Source: Phyto melanocephala (taxonomy: Eukaryota > Arthropoda > Insecta > Diptera > Rhinophoridae). Taken from it: a stretch of 64,000 nt of DNA. Where the stretch lies: the NCBI GenBank assembly GCA_941918925.1, contig OW799235.1, positions 40,012,701-40,076,700 of the forward strand, read 5' to 3'. The position numbers were made by a program, and so were the translations under genes. A model generated the notes under the pieces. The model had not been told where the DNA came from, searched no databases, and saw only the letters and a list, made by a program, of their open reading frames with translations. Shown here piece after piece: positions 22,031 to 34,660 of the stretch (the first letter of the stretch is position 1; each line of letters opens with the position of its first letter).

Positions 22031-22807
22031 ATCTTTCAATCAATCTTTTGGAAATATCCGGGAATGCATCGCTATTGAAATTCAGCAAAATCGCCCTATA
22101 ACTTTCTGAGATATGAGCAAATAAACGCGATTGCCTCTGTTTTTTCCCATATTTTTACCACCAAAATAAAATTTTTCAGCCATAGAATAATTTATAGGTA
22201 CCTTTGTTTCTATTTACAGATATAAATAATATGCCTAGAGAGATATTCGTGAAAAATTTTAGATGAATCGGGCTTTAATCGGTAAAGTTATAGGCAAAAA
22301 ATTTTTTTGAAAACTATATATTCCAAAAATTTACAAACGAAAATCAATTTTTTTCAGCTTCTAGGCAGCCGAAAGCGTCAATATTTGTATCATCTGAAAA
22401 AAAAATTAAAACTCATGTTGGCCGCCACTACAAAATGCGGACATTAAATTTATGAATGGGTCAAATCTGGTATTTTTAAATGTAAGTTGTAGAACCCCCT
22501 CAATATTGGTATCAAATGAAAGGGCTTGACCAGTAGAATACAGTAAATTATTAAAAAATGTAAGATCCAAGATGGCGTCTAAAACAAAATGGGGGATACA
22601 TTTTTTTTTAAACCCCATCAATATGGGTATCAAATTAAAGGACTTGACTAGTAGAATACAGTTAACTACGTAAAACTTCAAAATCAATGATGGCGTCGGA
22701 AATGATAAGAAAAAAAGCGTATAACATGAAATATAGGTTAAGCTACGATGCAGAATTATATCTATGTACATGATGGTGAAGGGTATTAACAGATTCGGCA
22801 CGGCCGA
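22031..22807 (-). mobile_element. Type C element, tail truncated by the LINE
   Basis: On the minus strand it has a head hairpin remnant (GGCCGTGCCGAATCTG) at the right edge. It runs through 'gccatcattgattttgaag' blocks and 'tgggaaaaaacagaggcaat' to 'gatgcattcccggatatttcc', where it stops at the LINE junction. The mini-me core and tail hairpin are missing. The 131-codon minus-strand frame inside (22406-22801) is repeat-derived and also seen, broken, in the copy at 3754. Confidence 0.7.
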
Positions 22808-25072
22808 AAATTTTGCCTTTAAGAATTTGTATTTTCTGAAACCTGGAAAGTTGTACGTAAGTTAATAAATAGTAGTGTTATTTTTATTATTATAGTTTTC
22901 TTATTTTTATTATTAGTTAAATAAAATATATAGTTTATACTTATATTTATAAAATTTGTACTTATAAACCTTAAAATTAATTATCAAACAAACAGGAAAT
23001 TTTGGTTAAAAAAGATAATTTTTTAAAAACGCATGTAAAGTATACTTCATAATAGAGAATGACCAGTTCAGAAATCTCCTAAATGTATGGAGAAAACATG
23101 GTCGATTTGACATTGAGATTTCTTAGGGCAGCTACGCATTATTTAGTAGTAGTCTCAAAACAATTCCTTGTCATTACTCGTTGAAGAATCATATCGGCTA
23201 TTATACGGTTCTTTTTAATTCCTCAAAATCTTACATTTTCTTAAAGCTTGAAAAAAGTCAAGCCTAATAAAAATATCACTGTTTTATAGAAAAGTAGAAT
23301 ATTTCACAATTTACTTACAGTCAAAGAAAATAATTGGTAACAAATCTTCAACATTCCTAACTATACTTGCCGTGCTTTGTCGCCAGCACAAGATGTCAAA
23401 TCTCCAGGGAATGACTTTATGTAATTAATAATATTTATAAAATTTATAAATGTATTTTTTTATCTATCCTTAAGAATAGTACAATAAATTTCAAAAAAAA
23501 AAAGTATGTGCGGCGGCCACGCTTGTCAGATTTATTTTAATTTTTTGCCAAATTTAACATTAAAAATTACTTAGATCGTCAAAGCTTTTTTCTGTGGTTT
23601 CAGGCAACCGCTTATGTTCATTTTTGACGACTTTGAGTTATAAATGCCATATTGCTTGATTTAAGAAATTTTTAGAATAATATGGACCCATACCGATTTT
23701 GAAATAGAATGGAAACGTAACATCTTATATAAAATCAAAAAGCGTTCAGCACTAACGAATTATGTTGACTAACGTTTTTAACACACAACCACATACGTTG
23801 TTTACGTTTAGATTATGAAAATTATTTCAAATTATTTTTCAGTTTACAGAAACCTATAATTACTTTTTTACAACCTAAGTTGACATACGCTATTTTAACT
23901 CAACACACTTTTAGTCTTGTTTATTTTCATCTAATTCTAAAATAATATTTCTCTGAAATTGTAATTATTTGCATGAATGGTAAAGAAAAGTTTAAAATGT
24001 TTAAAACATAACACGTAGTTAAATATAAAACGGTTTTGTGGCTCTCCTGAAAAATTTGATTTTAAGACATACAGACGTAATTGCCCAAAAAAACCACAGA
24101 TTCTTTTAGTTTTTGATAATGAAATATATATTATTGTACTTATTTAAACTATTTTTAATAAATCATAAAAAAAAATTTGATCCGAGCAGCTCAAATTCGG
24201 CAAAAAAGGAAAAAGTCCCCATGATATATATCTTTCATTTAATTTCAATATAAAAGTAAGTCAAAATGATTAGTAAACACCAAAAAGGTGCAATGTCTGC
24301 TATAAAATAGTTTGTAGTAGTCTACCCGCCGAAAACTCTCATTACAAAATAATGAGTTGAATGTACTAAAAAACAGTCAAACAAAAAATAAAAGTGGAAG
24401 GATGCTATATTAAAAAATTTATTTCCACACCCCCTTAGCGAGCCAATAATTTGTTCGCATACATATCAATGTTAAATATCGCCACGTCAGGCGAGAAATC
24501 ACCGGATCTGACAACCCTGGTGGCTGCATAAAGGTACATTATGAAGTAATCGTTCATATCCATTCCCATATATACATGCTTACATATATCTAAGAAATCA
24601 TCATAACATTTGAAAGAAAAAATCAAAATCCAAAGGGCCATTAAATATATTGTACATAAATTGTGTGTGCTTTTATGTCGAAAAAAAAAACAATCTATTG
24701 TCAAGATTAAAGATTAAATTAAAAAAAAATCATTAAAGGTTTCTCTTATTTATTCTCTTAGTTGTAGCAAGAAGGAAAATCACTTGTCTCACAAATTTTC
24801 TCTTAAATTTCCTAAAAGCATAAATTGTTGCCTATACTCACGTGCTGCGCGATAAACAAAGATGCAACAATAGAAAACAATGCGTTTTAATGTACACGAA
24901 TACAGGGATACATTTATATTAAATAATTTATTTTTATTTTAAAACATATTTGTGTAAAACAAAGTATTTTTGTATAAATCCTTTTAAATCTTTGGTGATT
25001 TTAAGCTTTTTGGTAAAAAAAATTGTGCCTCATATATTTATCTACATGTTATGTATTTACATATATGCGTTA
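22808..25072. other. No gene recognised
   Basis: AT-rich, element-poor sequence. An 89-codon minus-strand frame (24435-24704) has no recognisable motif. I see no supported feature. Confidence 0.4.
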
Positions 25073-25151
25073 ATGTATGTATGTATGTATGTGTGTATGT
25101 ATGTATGTATGTATGTACGTATGTATGTATGTATGTATGAATGTATGTGTG
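25073..25151 (+). repeat. TATG microsatellite
   Basis: About 19 imperfect TATG units, with single-base interruptions (TGTG, TACG, TGAA). Confidence 0.9.
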
Positions 25152-25456
25152 TTTTTTATAAATTATAACAATTTGGTAAACTTAAAGGAACTGAAATGTT
25201 TACTGAAGAGAATATATTTTAAAATACTGAGCAGTGTTGTCAGAGTTGTTTTTAATATTCCCGCCATATGACATGAAGAATATCCCAAAATTAACTAAAA
25301 TACCACTAATATAAACAACATGTAATTCTGTTTATAAAAAGTATATCTATTCTACGACAAAAAGAATACTGTAATAATAACACTTGACTAAACTTGATTG
25401 TTTTAGCAAACCACAAAAATTACACGGCTTGCAACAACCAGCAAGATTTGTCTATA

Positions 25457-27200
25457 AACAAGTAAGAGCGCTATATTCGTCCATACATATAAAAAACATA
25501 CATCTATAAAAACATCCCATTGTAAAGTTATAAATTTACGTATGTATGTAAAAAAAAAATTAAAAAAAATTTTAAAAAAATTAAAAAAAAAATAATTAAA
25601 ATATCTATATATATAAAAGTGAAACTCTGTGTGTGTGTGTGTGTGTGTTAGCTATAGACTCTGAAACTGTAAAACCGATCGGGCTCAAACTTTGGTAAGT
25701 TGTTGTACACATACCGGGGAGTGTTTATGGATGAAAAAAAGTGGGCGGGGCCACGCCCATAAAAAATTACTTATCAGTTTTAGCTACTTGCACTTGACCG
25801 ATTTTTCTGAAACTTTGCACACATATCGAGCTCTGATGACTAAATAATTTCGTGATAAAAAAAGTGGGCGGGACCACGCCCATAAAAATTTTTTAATTTT
25901 GAGGTACTTGCAATGGACGGATTTTACTGAAACTTTGCACACATATTGGGCTGTCATGACTTTATAATTTCGTGATTAGAAAAGTGGGCAGGGCCACGCC
26001 CATAAAAAAAAAGTTATAAGTTTGAGGTACTTGCACTGGACCGATTTTTCTAAAACTTTGCACACACACTAAGCTGTCACGACTTTATAATTTCGTGATT
26101 AGAAAAGTGGGCAGTGCCACGCCCATAAAAAAAAGTTATCATTTTGAGGTATTTGCACTCGACCGATTTTTCTGAAACTTTGCACACATATTGAGCTGTC
26201 ATGACTTTATAATTTTGTGATTGAAAAGTTGGGCGGGGCCACGCCCATAAAAAATTAGTTATCAGATTTAGCTACTTGCACTGGACCGAATTTTCTGAAA
26301 CTTTGCAAACATACTGAGCTGTCATGACTTTACACTTTCGTCATTAGAAAAGTGGGCAGTGTCACGCCCATTAAAAAAAAGGTATCATTTTGAGGTACTT
26401 TCACTGGACCGATTTTTTTGAAACTTTGCACACATATTGAGTTGTCATGACTATACAGTTTCGTATTTAGAAAAGTGGGCAGTGCCACGCCCATTAAAAA
26501 AAGGTATCATTTTGAGGTACTTACACTGGACCGATTTTTCTGAAACTTTGCACACTTATTGAGCTGTCATGACTATACAGTTTCTTAATTAGAACAGTGG
26601 GCAGTGCCACACTCATAAAGAAAAAGTTATAGTTTTTAGCCTTGCACTTGATATTCGATAAAAATTTAGAATGCGATTAAAATTCATGAAGGGGCGTAGC
26701 AACGCGCGCCGGGATTGGCTAGTATATAATAAATATAAAACAAAAAAAAAAAATAATAATAAAAATATAAATATATATTAAATAAAAAAAAAATTTAAAA
26801 AAAAAAATTTGTTTGGCTCAGCTGGGATTCGATGCCACGTTTTCTCTAACCAGTATACACGTTTGTATGTTGTTGTTGTTGTAATGTTGTTTTTGTGAAA
26901 AAAAAATCGAGGTGGTCGTGGGTTTTTGCTCATATCTCAGTTGTTTATGTACCGATGTTTCTGATTTTCAATACTGATTTACTCCCAAATATTTCTGATA
27001 CTTTAATACCTCGCCCGGGTCCAAGCGATGTCGGGGGACTTCAAAAAGTTTAACATACACTACAGACGGACAGACTGCTAGAGCTTAATCGACTCCCCTA
27101 TTCATATATACTTTATGGGGTCGGAAATGAAAATTGTAGAAATTTCACACGGAATGAGAAACCTATATATACCCTTTTTCACTGTGTGAAGGGTATAAAA
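25457..27200 (+). mobile_element. Type K element split by a Helitron
   Basis: The head AACAAGTAAGAGCGCTATAT has lost its hairpin. The A-rich tract is interrupted by the Helitron at 25604-26722 and resumes at 26723. The GGCTCAGCTGGGATTCGATG module, 'gctcatatctcagttgttta', a very short GACGGACAGAC tract, the core and the terminal hairpin TTTTTCAC-TGT-GTGAAGGGTATAAAA follow. Confidence 0.7.
25604..26722 (+). mobile_element. Complete non-autonomous Helitron with ~122-bp tandem array
   Basis: It starts TCTATATATATAAAAGTG, followed by a GT run (25629-25648), and ends AACGCGCGCCGGGATTGGCTAG. It is inserted between A (25603) and T (26723), obeying the Helitron TC...CTAG rule. Between are about seven to eight tandem units of about 122 bp. 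Each has a GTGGGCGGGGCCACGCCC-type palindrome and 'cgatttttctgaaactttgc'. No Rep or helicase is encoded. The same family is at 5017-5548 and 63284-64000. Confidence 0.85.
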
Positions 27201-27620
27201 AGAAAAATAAAAAATCTACAATCCATCTTTATGTTTTTACTTATAAAAATTACATAAAAATAAATTTTTATTTAATTATTTATATCACTGTATGCGATCT
27301 AGAAAAAATGGGATAACTAAACCTTATTAGTGAAATTTTTAAAGCTTAAACATCAAACATCAACATAGAAATTGAACGATATTTTCTTTCCTACAAAGTA
27401 AAAAAAAAATTAAAAACAAATTGTAATTTTTTTTTTTAGTTTCAATATCCTTGTATTTGTAATGTATATAAAATTGGTTGGCGTTTGTTTATAATGCATG
27501 ATATCAAAAACTGTAAAAGCTATAAAACGGAAATTTCTATCACTAGTTCAAGTTGAAAAAAACATGACGTGTAAAAATAAATAGAAAAGTTCGTACCTGA
27601 AATTCAGGTGGAACTAAATA

Positions 27621-28544
27621 TCGGGTGTCCCAACTAGAACGCAATTTTCAAATTTGGGGCCACTCGAAGTGTCATTGTTTGACATTTGAACAATTGTTAT
27701 TGTTTGCTAGTAGAAGGTACGAGGTTAGTAAAAATGGAGCGCTACACGAATGAACAACGCATTCTCATTGTGAAATTGTTTTACCAAAATGGTGAAAGTT
27801 TTGCGGCTACAGTTCGCAAATTGCGATTAATTTGGGGTCACAATAATGCTCGAAAAGAGTCAACTGTAAAGAGATTAATTGATAAATTTGCCGAAACTGG
27901 GTCTGTTAGTGATGTAAAGACAACGCGCCTTCGACCAGGTCGATCGACCGAAAATGTCGCAGCTGTACGTGATGATGTCGCTCAAACTCCATCTACCTCA
28001 ATTCGACATCGAGCTCAGCAAATTGGTGTCTCCAAATCCACTATGCAGCGAATTTTGACGAAAGATTTGCATCTTCATGCATACAAACTTCAATTGACTC
28101 AGGAACTGAAGCCAGCATGTCATACAGCCAGAGAAACAATTCAATTGCTGCATCAGTCATTTCCCGGTCGTGTTATTTCGCGTTTTGGAGACCAGAATTG
28201 GCCGCCTAGATCGTGTGATTTAACACCTTTAGATTTTTTTCTTTGGGGTTTTTTGAAGTCGATGGCTTACGCGAATAAGCCGACGACGACTCAAGTCTTA
28301 AAAGAGGAAATTGGACGCTGCATTAATGAAATACCGCAGCATTTATGCAAAAAAGTCATTGAAAATTTCATTAAAAGATCGCGTGTGTGCCAGCAAAGCC
28401 GCGGCGACCATCTGCACGATATATTGTTCCATACATAACCTCATTCTGTCTACTTTGCGATATAATAAAGTTTCACGATTTTTTTTTTTTAATATCTGTG
28501 TTTTATTTAAAATTTAAAAATTGCGTTCTAGTTGGGACACCCAT
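27621..28544 (+). mobile_element. Mariner-like element M5, 924 bp, with TA duplication
   Basis: The ends GGGTGTCCCAACTAGAACG and its complement are near-perfect over about 32 bp (27623-27655, 28511-28542), and both flanks carry TA (27619-27620, 28545-28546). A single open frame fills the middle, but the transposase is internally deleted. The element is therefore non-autonomous yet keeps the ends a related transposase would recognise. Low divergence between the ends suggests it is recent. Confidence 0.9.
27734..28438 (+). pseudogene. Internally deleted mariner transposase
   Basis: 234 residues from the ATG at 27734; an upstream in-frame TTG is less likely. Residues 1-62 are the first helix-turn-helix ('YTNEQRILIVKLFYQNGES'). 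Residues 88-127 are the second ('IRHRAQQIGVSKSTMQRIL'), ending 'QELKPA'. At residue 128-129 the sequence jumps to 'CHTARETIQLLHQ', which normally lies just after the second catalytic Asp. About 110 residues with the first and second Asp of the DDD triad are therefore missing, in frame. The rest ('RSCDLTPLDFFLWGFLKS', about 159-176) holds the third catalytic Asp. Family length is usually about 340-350. It could bind element ends but should not catalyse transposition. Confidence 0.9.
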
Positions 28545-28546
28545 TA

Positions 28547-29375
28547 CTATCCTAAAGGTACCTTTGGTGTAAGGAAATATGTAATACATATCTACATACC
28601 TTTAACCTTTAAGATTCGTGGACTTTTGACAAAATATTCGAAGGTGTTATAAGAATAATAACAAGAGGAAAATTTAAATGAGGTCAGAAAAATCCGGCTA
28701 TAAATTCTAAGATGAATTTGTATTTAAATTTTGCTCTTCTGAGTATATTTAAAATTCGACTATCACTTATCTTGCAAGTCCAGAGAATTCATGAAAATTT
28801 ATAACTTTCAAATAAATCAAAAAACGCAACTCGAAAATTTTTATCTCAAAAAATAATCTTTATCACTACGCTTGACACCAAATCCCAACATCTGACAGCA
28901 CCTTTATTGAGTAACAAGTTGTTTATTAGCAGAACTGTTTTATCGACTTGTCATTTAAAACTGCGCATGCTTATATTAAAAACGGTGAATAAGAGTGAAT
29001 GAAATTCAAACAATTAAATAATGTGCTTTCTACTATCATCTGTAATATATTTATTTTGTATAAGATTTAGTATTTCATTGAAAACATTGCCTCAACAGCG
29101 AATATAAATATATATTTTAAGCAATGTTTAAAACAATTAATTCCTCCTTTTTGACTAGACACCCTAATGCAAACATTTTTCAGTTTTTCATTTCATCTTT
29201 AACTTAAACAATGTATTAACTAAAACAAACTCCTAAATCCATTTGCATATATTTTACAGTCTTGATTGTGTGTGAGCCACAGGACATACATAAATGTTAT
29301 GGAAAAGAATTCGCACTAAAACCACATGTACATGCACATTTTCTTTGGGCTTTAACTACCACAATATTTTAGAAT
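28547..29375. other. No gene recognised
   Basis: AT-rich sequence upstream of the promoter candidate; no element or coding region seen. Confidence 0.4.
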
Positions 29376-29411
29376 TCAGTTCGTGTTATGCTTTTGATGT
29401 CGATAGACGTG
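29376..29411 (+). promoter_or_regulatory. Candidate TATA-less core promoter: Inr plus DPE
   Basis: An initiator TCAGTT puts +1 at A29378. AGACGTG begins exactly at +28 (29405), matching the Drosophila DPE consensus at every position from +28 to +33. No TATA box lies at -30. The exact spacing is the main support. By rough count, one Inr+DPE of this quality could occur by chance in 64 kb. Confidence 0.4.
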
Positions 29412-30404
29412 TCGTTCAATAGCAGTGCGGAAAAACGATTTAAAAATCGCTTACAAGTTTAACATAGTAAAAAGTTTAAACTGTGAAATGAATACCAATT
29501 TATTAACAACTAAATTGAGTCTTTTCTCTATATTTAATAAAGTCGAATGACAAATTTAATAGCGGGTATTGCCCAAAATTAATCATAGTTAAAACAAGTA
29601 GTAACACATTTAACATCAGGATAAAAAAAGTCATAAAAGTGAAAGCAAAAGAATTAATTTCAAAAACAAGAAATTAACATAAAAGTTAGTTGTAAAGTAA
29701 TAAACTTACACACAAACCTTACAAGTGTAAGTATGTATGTGCATATATAAAACTATATGCACACTTACGTACAGATATAAATATATTATTATTATTATTG
29801 TTATTATTATTTGAACATTATTCTTGATTTGAATTACAATTGGTGATGAGGTGACCTTTGTGTATTTATTTTCTTTTTTAAATATCGTCGGTGTTGTTGC
29901 TGCTGATGATTGTTACTGCTTGTGTTTAATGGTTCTTGAAATGTTGATTAATATTCGAGTGTTGTTACTCACTACGTTTCGTACATTTTTATGATTTTAA
30001 AATACCCCCGAGAATTTATTTTTAAATGCAATCGATTAACGGTTCCTTAAAGTTTATCTCTTTATTGTTCATGGAAACGGAAACAATGTTTTTCATAAAT
30101 TATAATTTCAAAAAATGTTCAGCTTTATGTTCACAAATTGGAATCGACAAAAATTTAGAATACATTTATTATTATTGGAATGCCTTTTTAACAATGCGTA
30201 TGATTAACGAGCAAAATATATAAAAAATTGTCTACAGAATAATCACCACACTTTAAGTATAAATTGCCTAAAAAAATTACAAGTTTATACATATATAAAA
30301 TGTAAAATTTTTGTTTGGAAATTTCAAATTTTTATGAAGAATATAAGATAGTCATAATATAAATACAATAATATATTTGCAACTAATCAAAGTAAAAACC
30401 AGTT
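29412..30404 (+). other. Possible non-coding first exon and intron start; no coding region
   Basis: Downstream of the candidate promoter the plus strand is A-rich, as fly 5' UTRs often are. At 29727 it has a splice-donor-like AGT|GTAAGTATG. If real, the first exon would be about 29378-29726. No long reading frame follows. This is inference. Confidence 0.25.
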
Positions 30405-31455
30405 AATAATAATACCCTTCAACATCATGTTCATATCGTAGTTTAGCTTATATTTCAGATTGCTTGTTGCATATCATTTTCTTTATTAATTTGGACGCCA
30501 TATTTGATTTGAATTTTTACAAGTCAAGCCCTTTTATTGGACACCCATATCATCACTTTCTGTTGTCCGAAATCGATTTTTGTTTGTAAATTTTAGAAGA
30601 AAAAAAACACTGAAGCTTTTGCATCTTTGTGTTTATAAATATTTTAGTTAATTTCAAACCGTTTTGCCAGTGCTAATCGGCAATCATTTATGTGGCTACA
30701 GTTTATGTTCTGGTGTCTTTAGCATGCTCAAAAATTAATAGGGAGCTTTAATAATTTTATATATTCAAAGAAATTTTTGACTAAAACTTTGTCCGTTAGT
30801 AACCGATTTATCCAATAATTTGAAAAAAATATCACTAGAGGCATATCATACTTTTAAATATTACCAAACGTTTCTATAGATTAATCTGGGCCTGAAAAGT
30901 TTTAATTTTTGTTGTAAAAATATGTGAAAAAACAGAGGCAGTTCGTTTGCTCATATCTCAGAAAGTTAAAAGGCGATCATGCTGGATTTCAAGCGATTCA
31001 TTTCTGGATTTTTTTTTAAAATATTGACAGCATATCGTCGTTGCTCTAACAAATTCAATTATGTGTTTTTACTGAGTTTTCAGGAGAGCAAAAAAAACAC
31101 TTTATTTTGTTACTTTACAGTAGTAAATTTGCGCATATTGACTATTGTATATTTTTGAACCAAACAAAATATCCTTAAATAATTTCGTTAGAAGTTGCCC
31201 GGCCAATAAAGGTTCAAACTAGTTTTCACAAAACCGATTATGTCAGAGCAGCGACGATATACAGATCTGAGTAACATGTGGGGACTTCTAAAACTTGTTT
31301 TCAACCAACACACGGACGGAAATTCTGACATTGCTCAATCGACTCCCATATTCTCATAAGTTTTCAGAAAATATATACTTTGTAGGGTCGTAAATCAATA
31401 TTGTAGAAATTACAAACGGAATGACAGAGCTACATATACACTTGACATCAAAGGT
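30405..31455 (+). mobile_element. Type C element, degenerate, with nested 223-bp MITE
   Basis: Recognisable blocks are 'aatacccttcaacatcatgt', 'gacgccatatttgatttgaa', 'gaaaaaacagaggcagttcg', 'gctcatatctcagaaagtta' and 'ccaacacacggacggaaatt'. The core 'ctttgtagggtcgtaaatc' follows. The head hairpin and the tail hairpin are both lost. The copy is old. Confidence 0.6.
31035..31257. mobile_element. 223-bp MITE with TIR TCGTCGYTGCTCTRACA
   Basis: The left end TCGTCGTTGCTCTAACA and right end TGTCAGAGCAGCGACGA pair with two mismatches. TA lies on both outer sides (31033-31034, 31258-31259). Other C and K copies lack it at this point ('gataccatacacagatctg'), giving an empty site. Confidence 0.7.
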
Positions 31456-33423
31456 AAAGCGTAGCTTAACTTTCAAATATGTAAATACAGAGTGATAAAA
31501 AATGTTTAATCTTGAAATTTATCTATAAATAGTTGGACACGAATAATGTTGCCGGTCCCAACATAAATATCGAATATATCCTGCAGTTATAGAAGAATTT
31601 GTACTTTCGAAAAATTTAGATTTTTATACATACATTCATACACGTCAAATTGACGTGTACATAACTCGACTACAACGTCACCTAGAGATTCCAAGAGAAA
31701 ATGTTTCTCTTTTCATGCCAAAGATAACTAAGTTGCCATTGTAAACAGTTCAATTACAATGTCACCTATTGCGAATTGTGCTAGTTTTTTTCCCAAGCCG
31801 TTGTGTAATAGTTACGAATAAAACGGTGCAGGGGAGTATTTAAATAGGTCCAGCATTTGAACAAAGCGCGATCCATTTTGAGTGGGAACCGTACAACAAT
31901 ACTTGCTCTACAAATCTAAGTCAGTCATTGCTTACATTTGAACATTATCCTCTATGAAAAACTTATATTAATATGAGAAGTTATTTAAAAAAATATTGGA
32001 AAAACAAAAACATATACTTCTTCAATACCAATAAAATATACAATGTAACATAATTACTTGTTATATTATTTTTTTATACAGTTAATTTACCAAGTTCTTA
32101 TCTTCTTATAAATATTTTTAAAACTCACATTCAGTTATTTAATCTAAATGTCAGTTGAACAGGTGTTTAAGTTTTAAAAGTTGTAGGCGTTACATTTATT
32201 CAGTTTTTTAATCATGAGTAGAGGAATATGGATTTTTGTTTAAATACATAAATATTTCTTCTTTTATAATTTCTTATCAGAAAAGTACGTTTATAGATGT
32301 CGACCTGAATATTTAAGCCCGCATTTTTACAAAAACTGAAAGTCGTATTTAATGTTGGCGACTATTGTGACAGCAAAATTTTACACGAAATTTAAAAAAA
32401 AAAAAGAAATAAGCAGTTAAACGATACAATGTATGCTTTATATAAAATTTACAAAGCTGAAGGCTTTTGTTCAAAACAATTTGTTTTTCGTGCCGTTAAA
32501 ATTGCGTTTATTTACTGATAAACTGTCGAAAGTGTATTAAATCTTTGGACTGTACTTCTTCCTTATTCTGTTTTAGACAGATTTTATCTTTGAACACATA
32601 TGATCGTCTAGAATAATTTTCTATTTCTAGCTTTATGGATAAGGCAATTTAAATGTATAATTTTTAGTAAAAAACCAGTGTGTTAACCAGCTTTAAAACA
32701 AATAATATTTTTATAATGATATTCTCTTAAGAACACAAAACCAACAAGCATTTTGTTTTTGTAAAAAATCCGTGAAAACAAAAAAAGCAATTTTCAGATT
32801 TTTTAAAATATAATTTAATTTGTTAAATACAAAATCTTTTGTGGTTTATAATAGAATCTGAATTAATTATTAAATTTTTACAAATTGTTACAAACTAAAA
32901 ACAATAAGACAAACACAACAGGTAGTTTTTTTCCAGCAATGATGTATATCTATACGATTGAATTGAGGCAATATGGTCTTGTAAAAAACATTAATGATTT
33001 TGTTTAATTTATTAACACTTTTATTTTAATTAATTAACAATTACTTGTTGTACAAACATTAGCATTTTCATAAATTTAACTTTGATTTAGAAATTGTTAA
33101 CCACTTTTTTAAATGTCAATAAAATACAAATAAAAAAAAATATAAAATGAACATTGTTAAAACTAATACCATCTTGTTTAAAGCATGTGACATATATACA
33201 ATGCAACTGTATAATTGCAAAAATTGCTTTAGCGACATCTAAAAAAAAAGAATACAGGAAGAACAGATGTTGGTAAATTTCGTACTAACTCAATGATATG
33301 TATATGAAATAATATGAAATCAATTAGGACAAGTAATTCTATGTTTCAATTTTCAATACAATACTGAGTTAAATAGTTGATATTTACACACAACACCTGT
33401 AGTTCTGATCAAAAGAGTGCTAA
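31456..33423. other. No gene recognised
   Basis: AT-rich, with no supported coding or repeat feature. Confidence 0.4.
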
Positions 33424-33530
33424 TGATGAAACCGTAGCTGGTTTCGAAAATGCATTCCACTCAGCTAGTATCGGATGACTAATTTTTCCTTAATATTTTC
33501 CCGTTATCGCATTGAACTTATAGCCTACAA
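33424..33530 (+). repeat. Dispersed repeat R, copy 1
   Basis: GATGAAACCGTAGCTGGTTT-CGAAAATGCATTCCACTCAG is followed at about 33505 by CGTTATCGCA. The hairpin GAAACC-gtagct-GGTTTC is perfect. The same order recurs at 35707 and 43346. Class unknown. Confidence 0.55.
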
Positions 33531-34660
33531 TTTTAAATTTAATATAAAGCAAATAGAAAGTTCAAAAAATGTAATACTAAAAGTATAATAAATAAAATCC
33601 GTTAATCGGTTAAAATTAACAAATATTTATTTTTAAGAAATTTAAAACTTAAGTTAAAATGTTTGTAATAATGTTTACGCCTGTATTAACATCACAGTAA
33701 AAATAATTTTAGGTTCTTATTCGGCAATTCTTTATTATTTGTTCTAGAATTTACGTGAAAATATTGTTCTTAAACCTACGAAATACGTTCATTTATCTAT
33801 GAAACAAAATAAAGTTTAACAATTTCTAAATTTGTTTTATATAAAGCTGGCCTAATTTAATTAAATACATCGAAGCAATTTACAATTATTTGACGCTGCT
33901 TCATTTTGAAAAAAGGTAAAACATTTCCGAACTAACATTTTATGACACAGATTTTGGTATATTTACAACCACTCAATTCATCTATTTATTTAAGTGAGTT
34001 TTTGATGGTTCTTAAAATAAAAGTCGTAAATTGTAACATATTTTATATTGTTCCTACAAAACCCACATAAAACAGTCTTATAAAACACTAAAACAATGTT
34101 CTCACTTTAGCAGGTCAACGCATAAATCGCCCCTGCTTAGAAATTTTATTTAAACAAATTTTGTCATAAAATATTTATGGGCGCTTAAATTGGCGAAACA
34201 AAAATATCACAGCATTAATAGAATTGTTTTTAATCCGTTTACGAGCATTTGATAAGTGCTTGCAAAGGTTAACAGACAAGTTATTTGTGTAATAAAAACT
34301 ACTTTTGGTTAATAAATCGAAAATAAAAGTAAAAAAATGATAATACAAGCAGAGAAATGATTAGCCAAATGGTCTTATTATTGATTTATTTCAAATAATA
34401 ATGACGGAAAATAGTAAATGGATTAATACTTTTGACAAATAATATATTCTGAGCTTAAAACTAAAGTATTTCCAAGATTCTTCAGATAGATAAAATATAT
34501 GAATATCGAATAATGTTACCTGGCACAACCAGTTAACTGTGTGCTGGTACTGTGTTACTAAGTAGTTAGATTTAAATATTTTTCTTTCTGTTAATTAACA
34601 ATATTAAAAACTTATGAGATAGGAAAAGTAGATAAAAAGTATCGTGCACATGTACAATTA
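33531..34660. other. No gene recognised
   Basis: AT-rich sequence; nothing supported. Confidence 0.4.

Noticed and set aside
22406..22801. 131-codon minus-strand reading frame
   Set aside because: Lies wholly in a type C element; the equivalent frame is broken in other copies and has no domain.
25604..26722. ~122-bp tandem array as a satellite or CRISPR-like array
   Set aside because: Units are contiguous without spacers and lie between Helitron TC and CTAG ends, in a eukaryotic genome.
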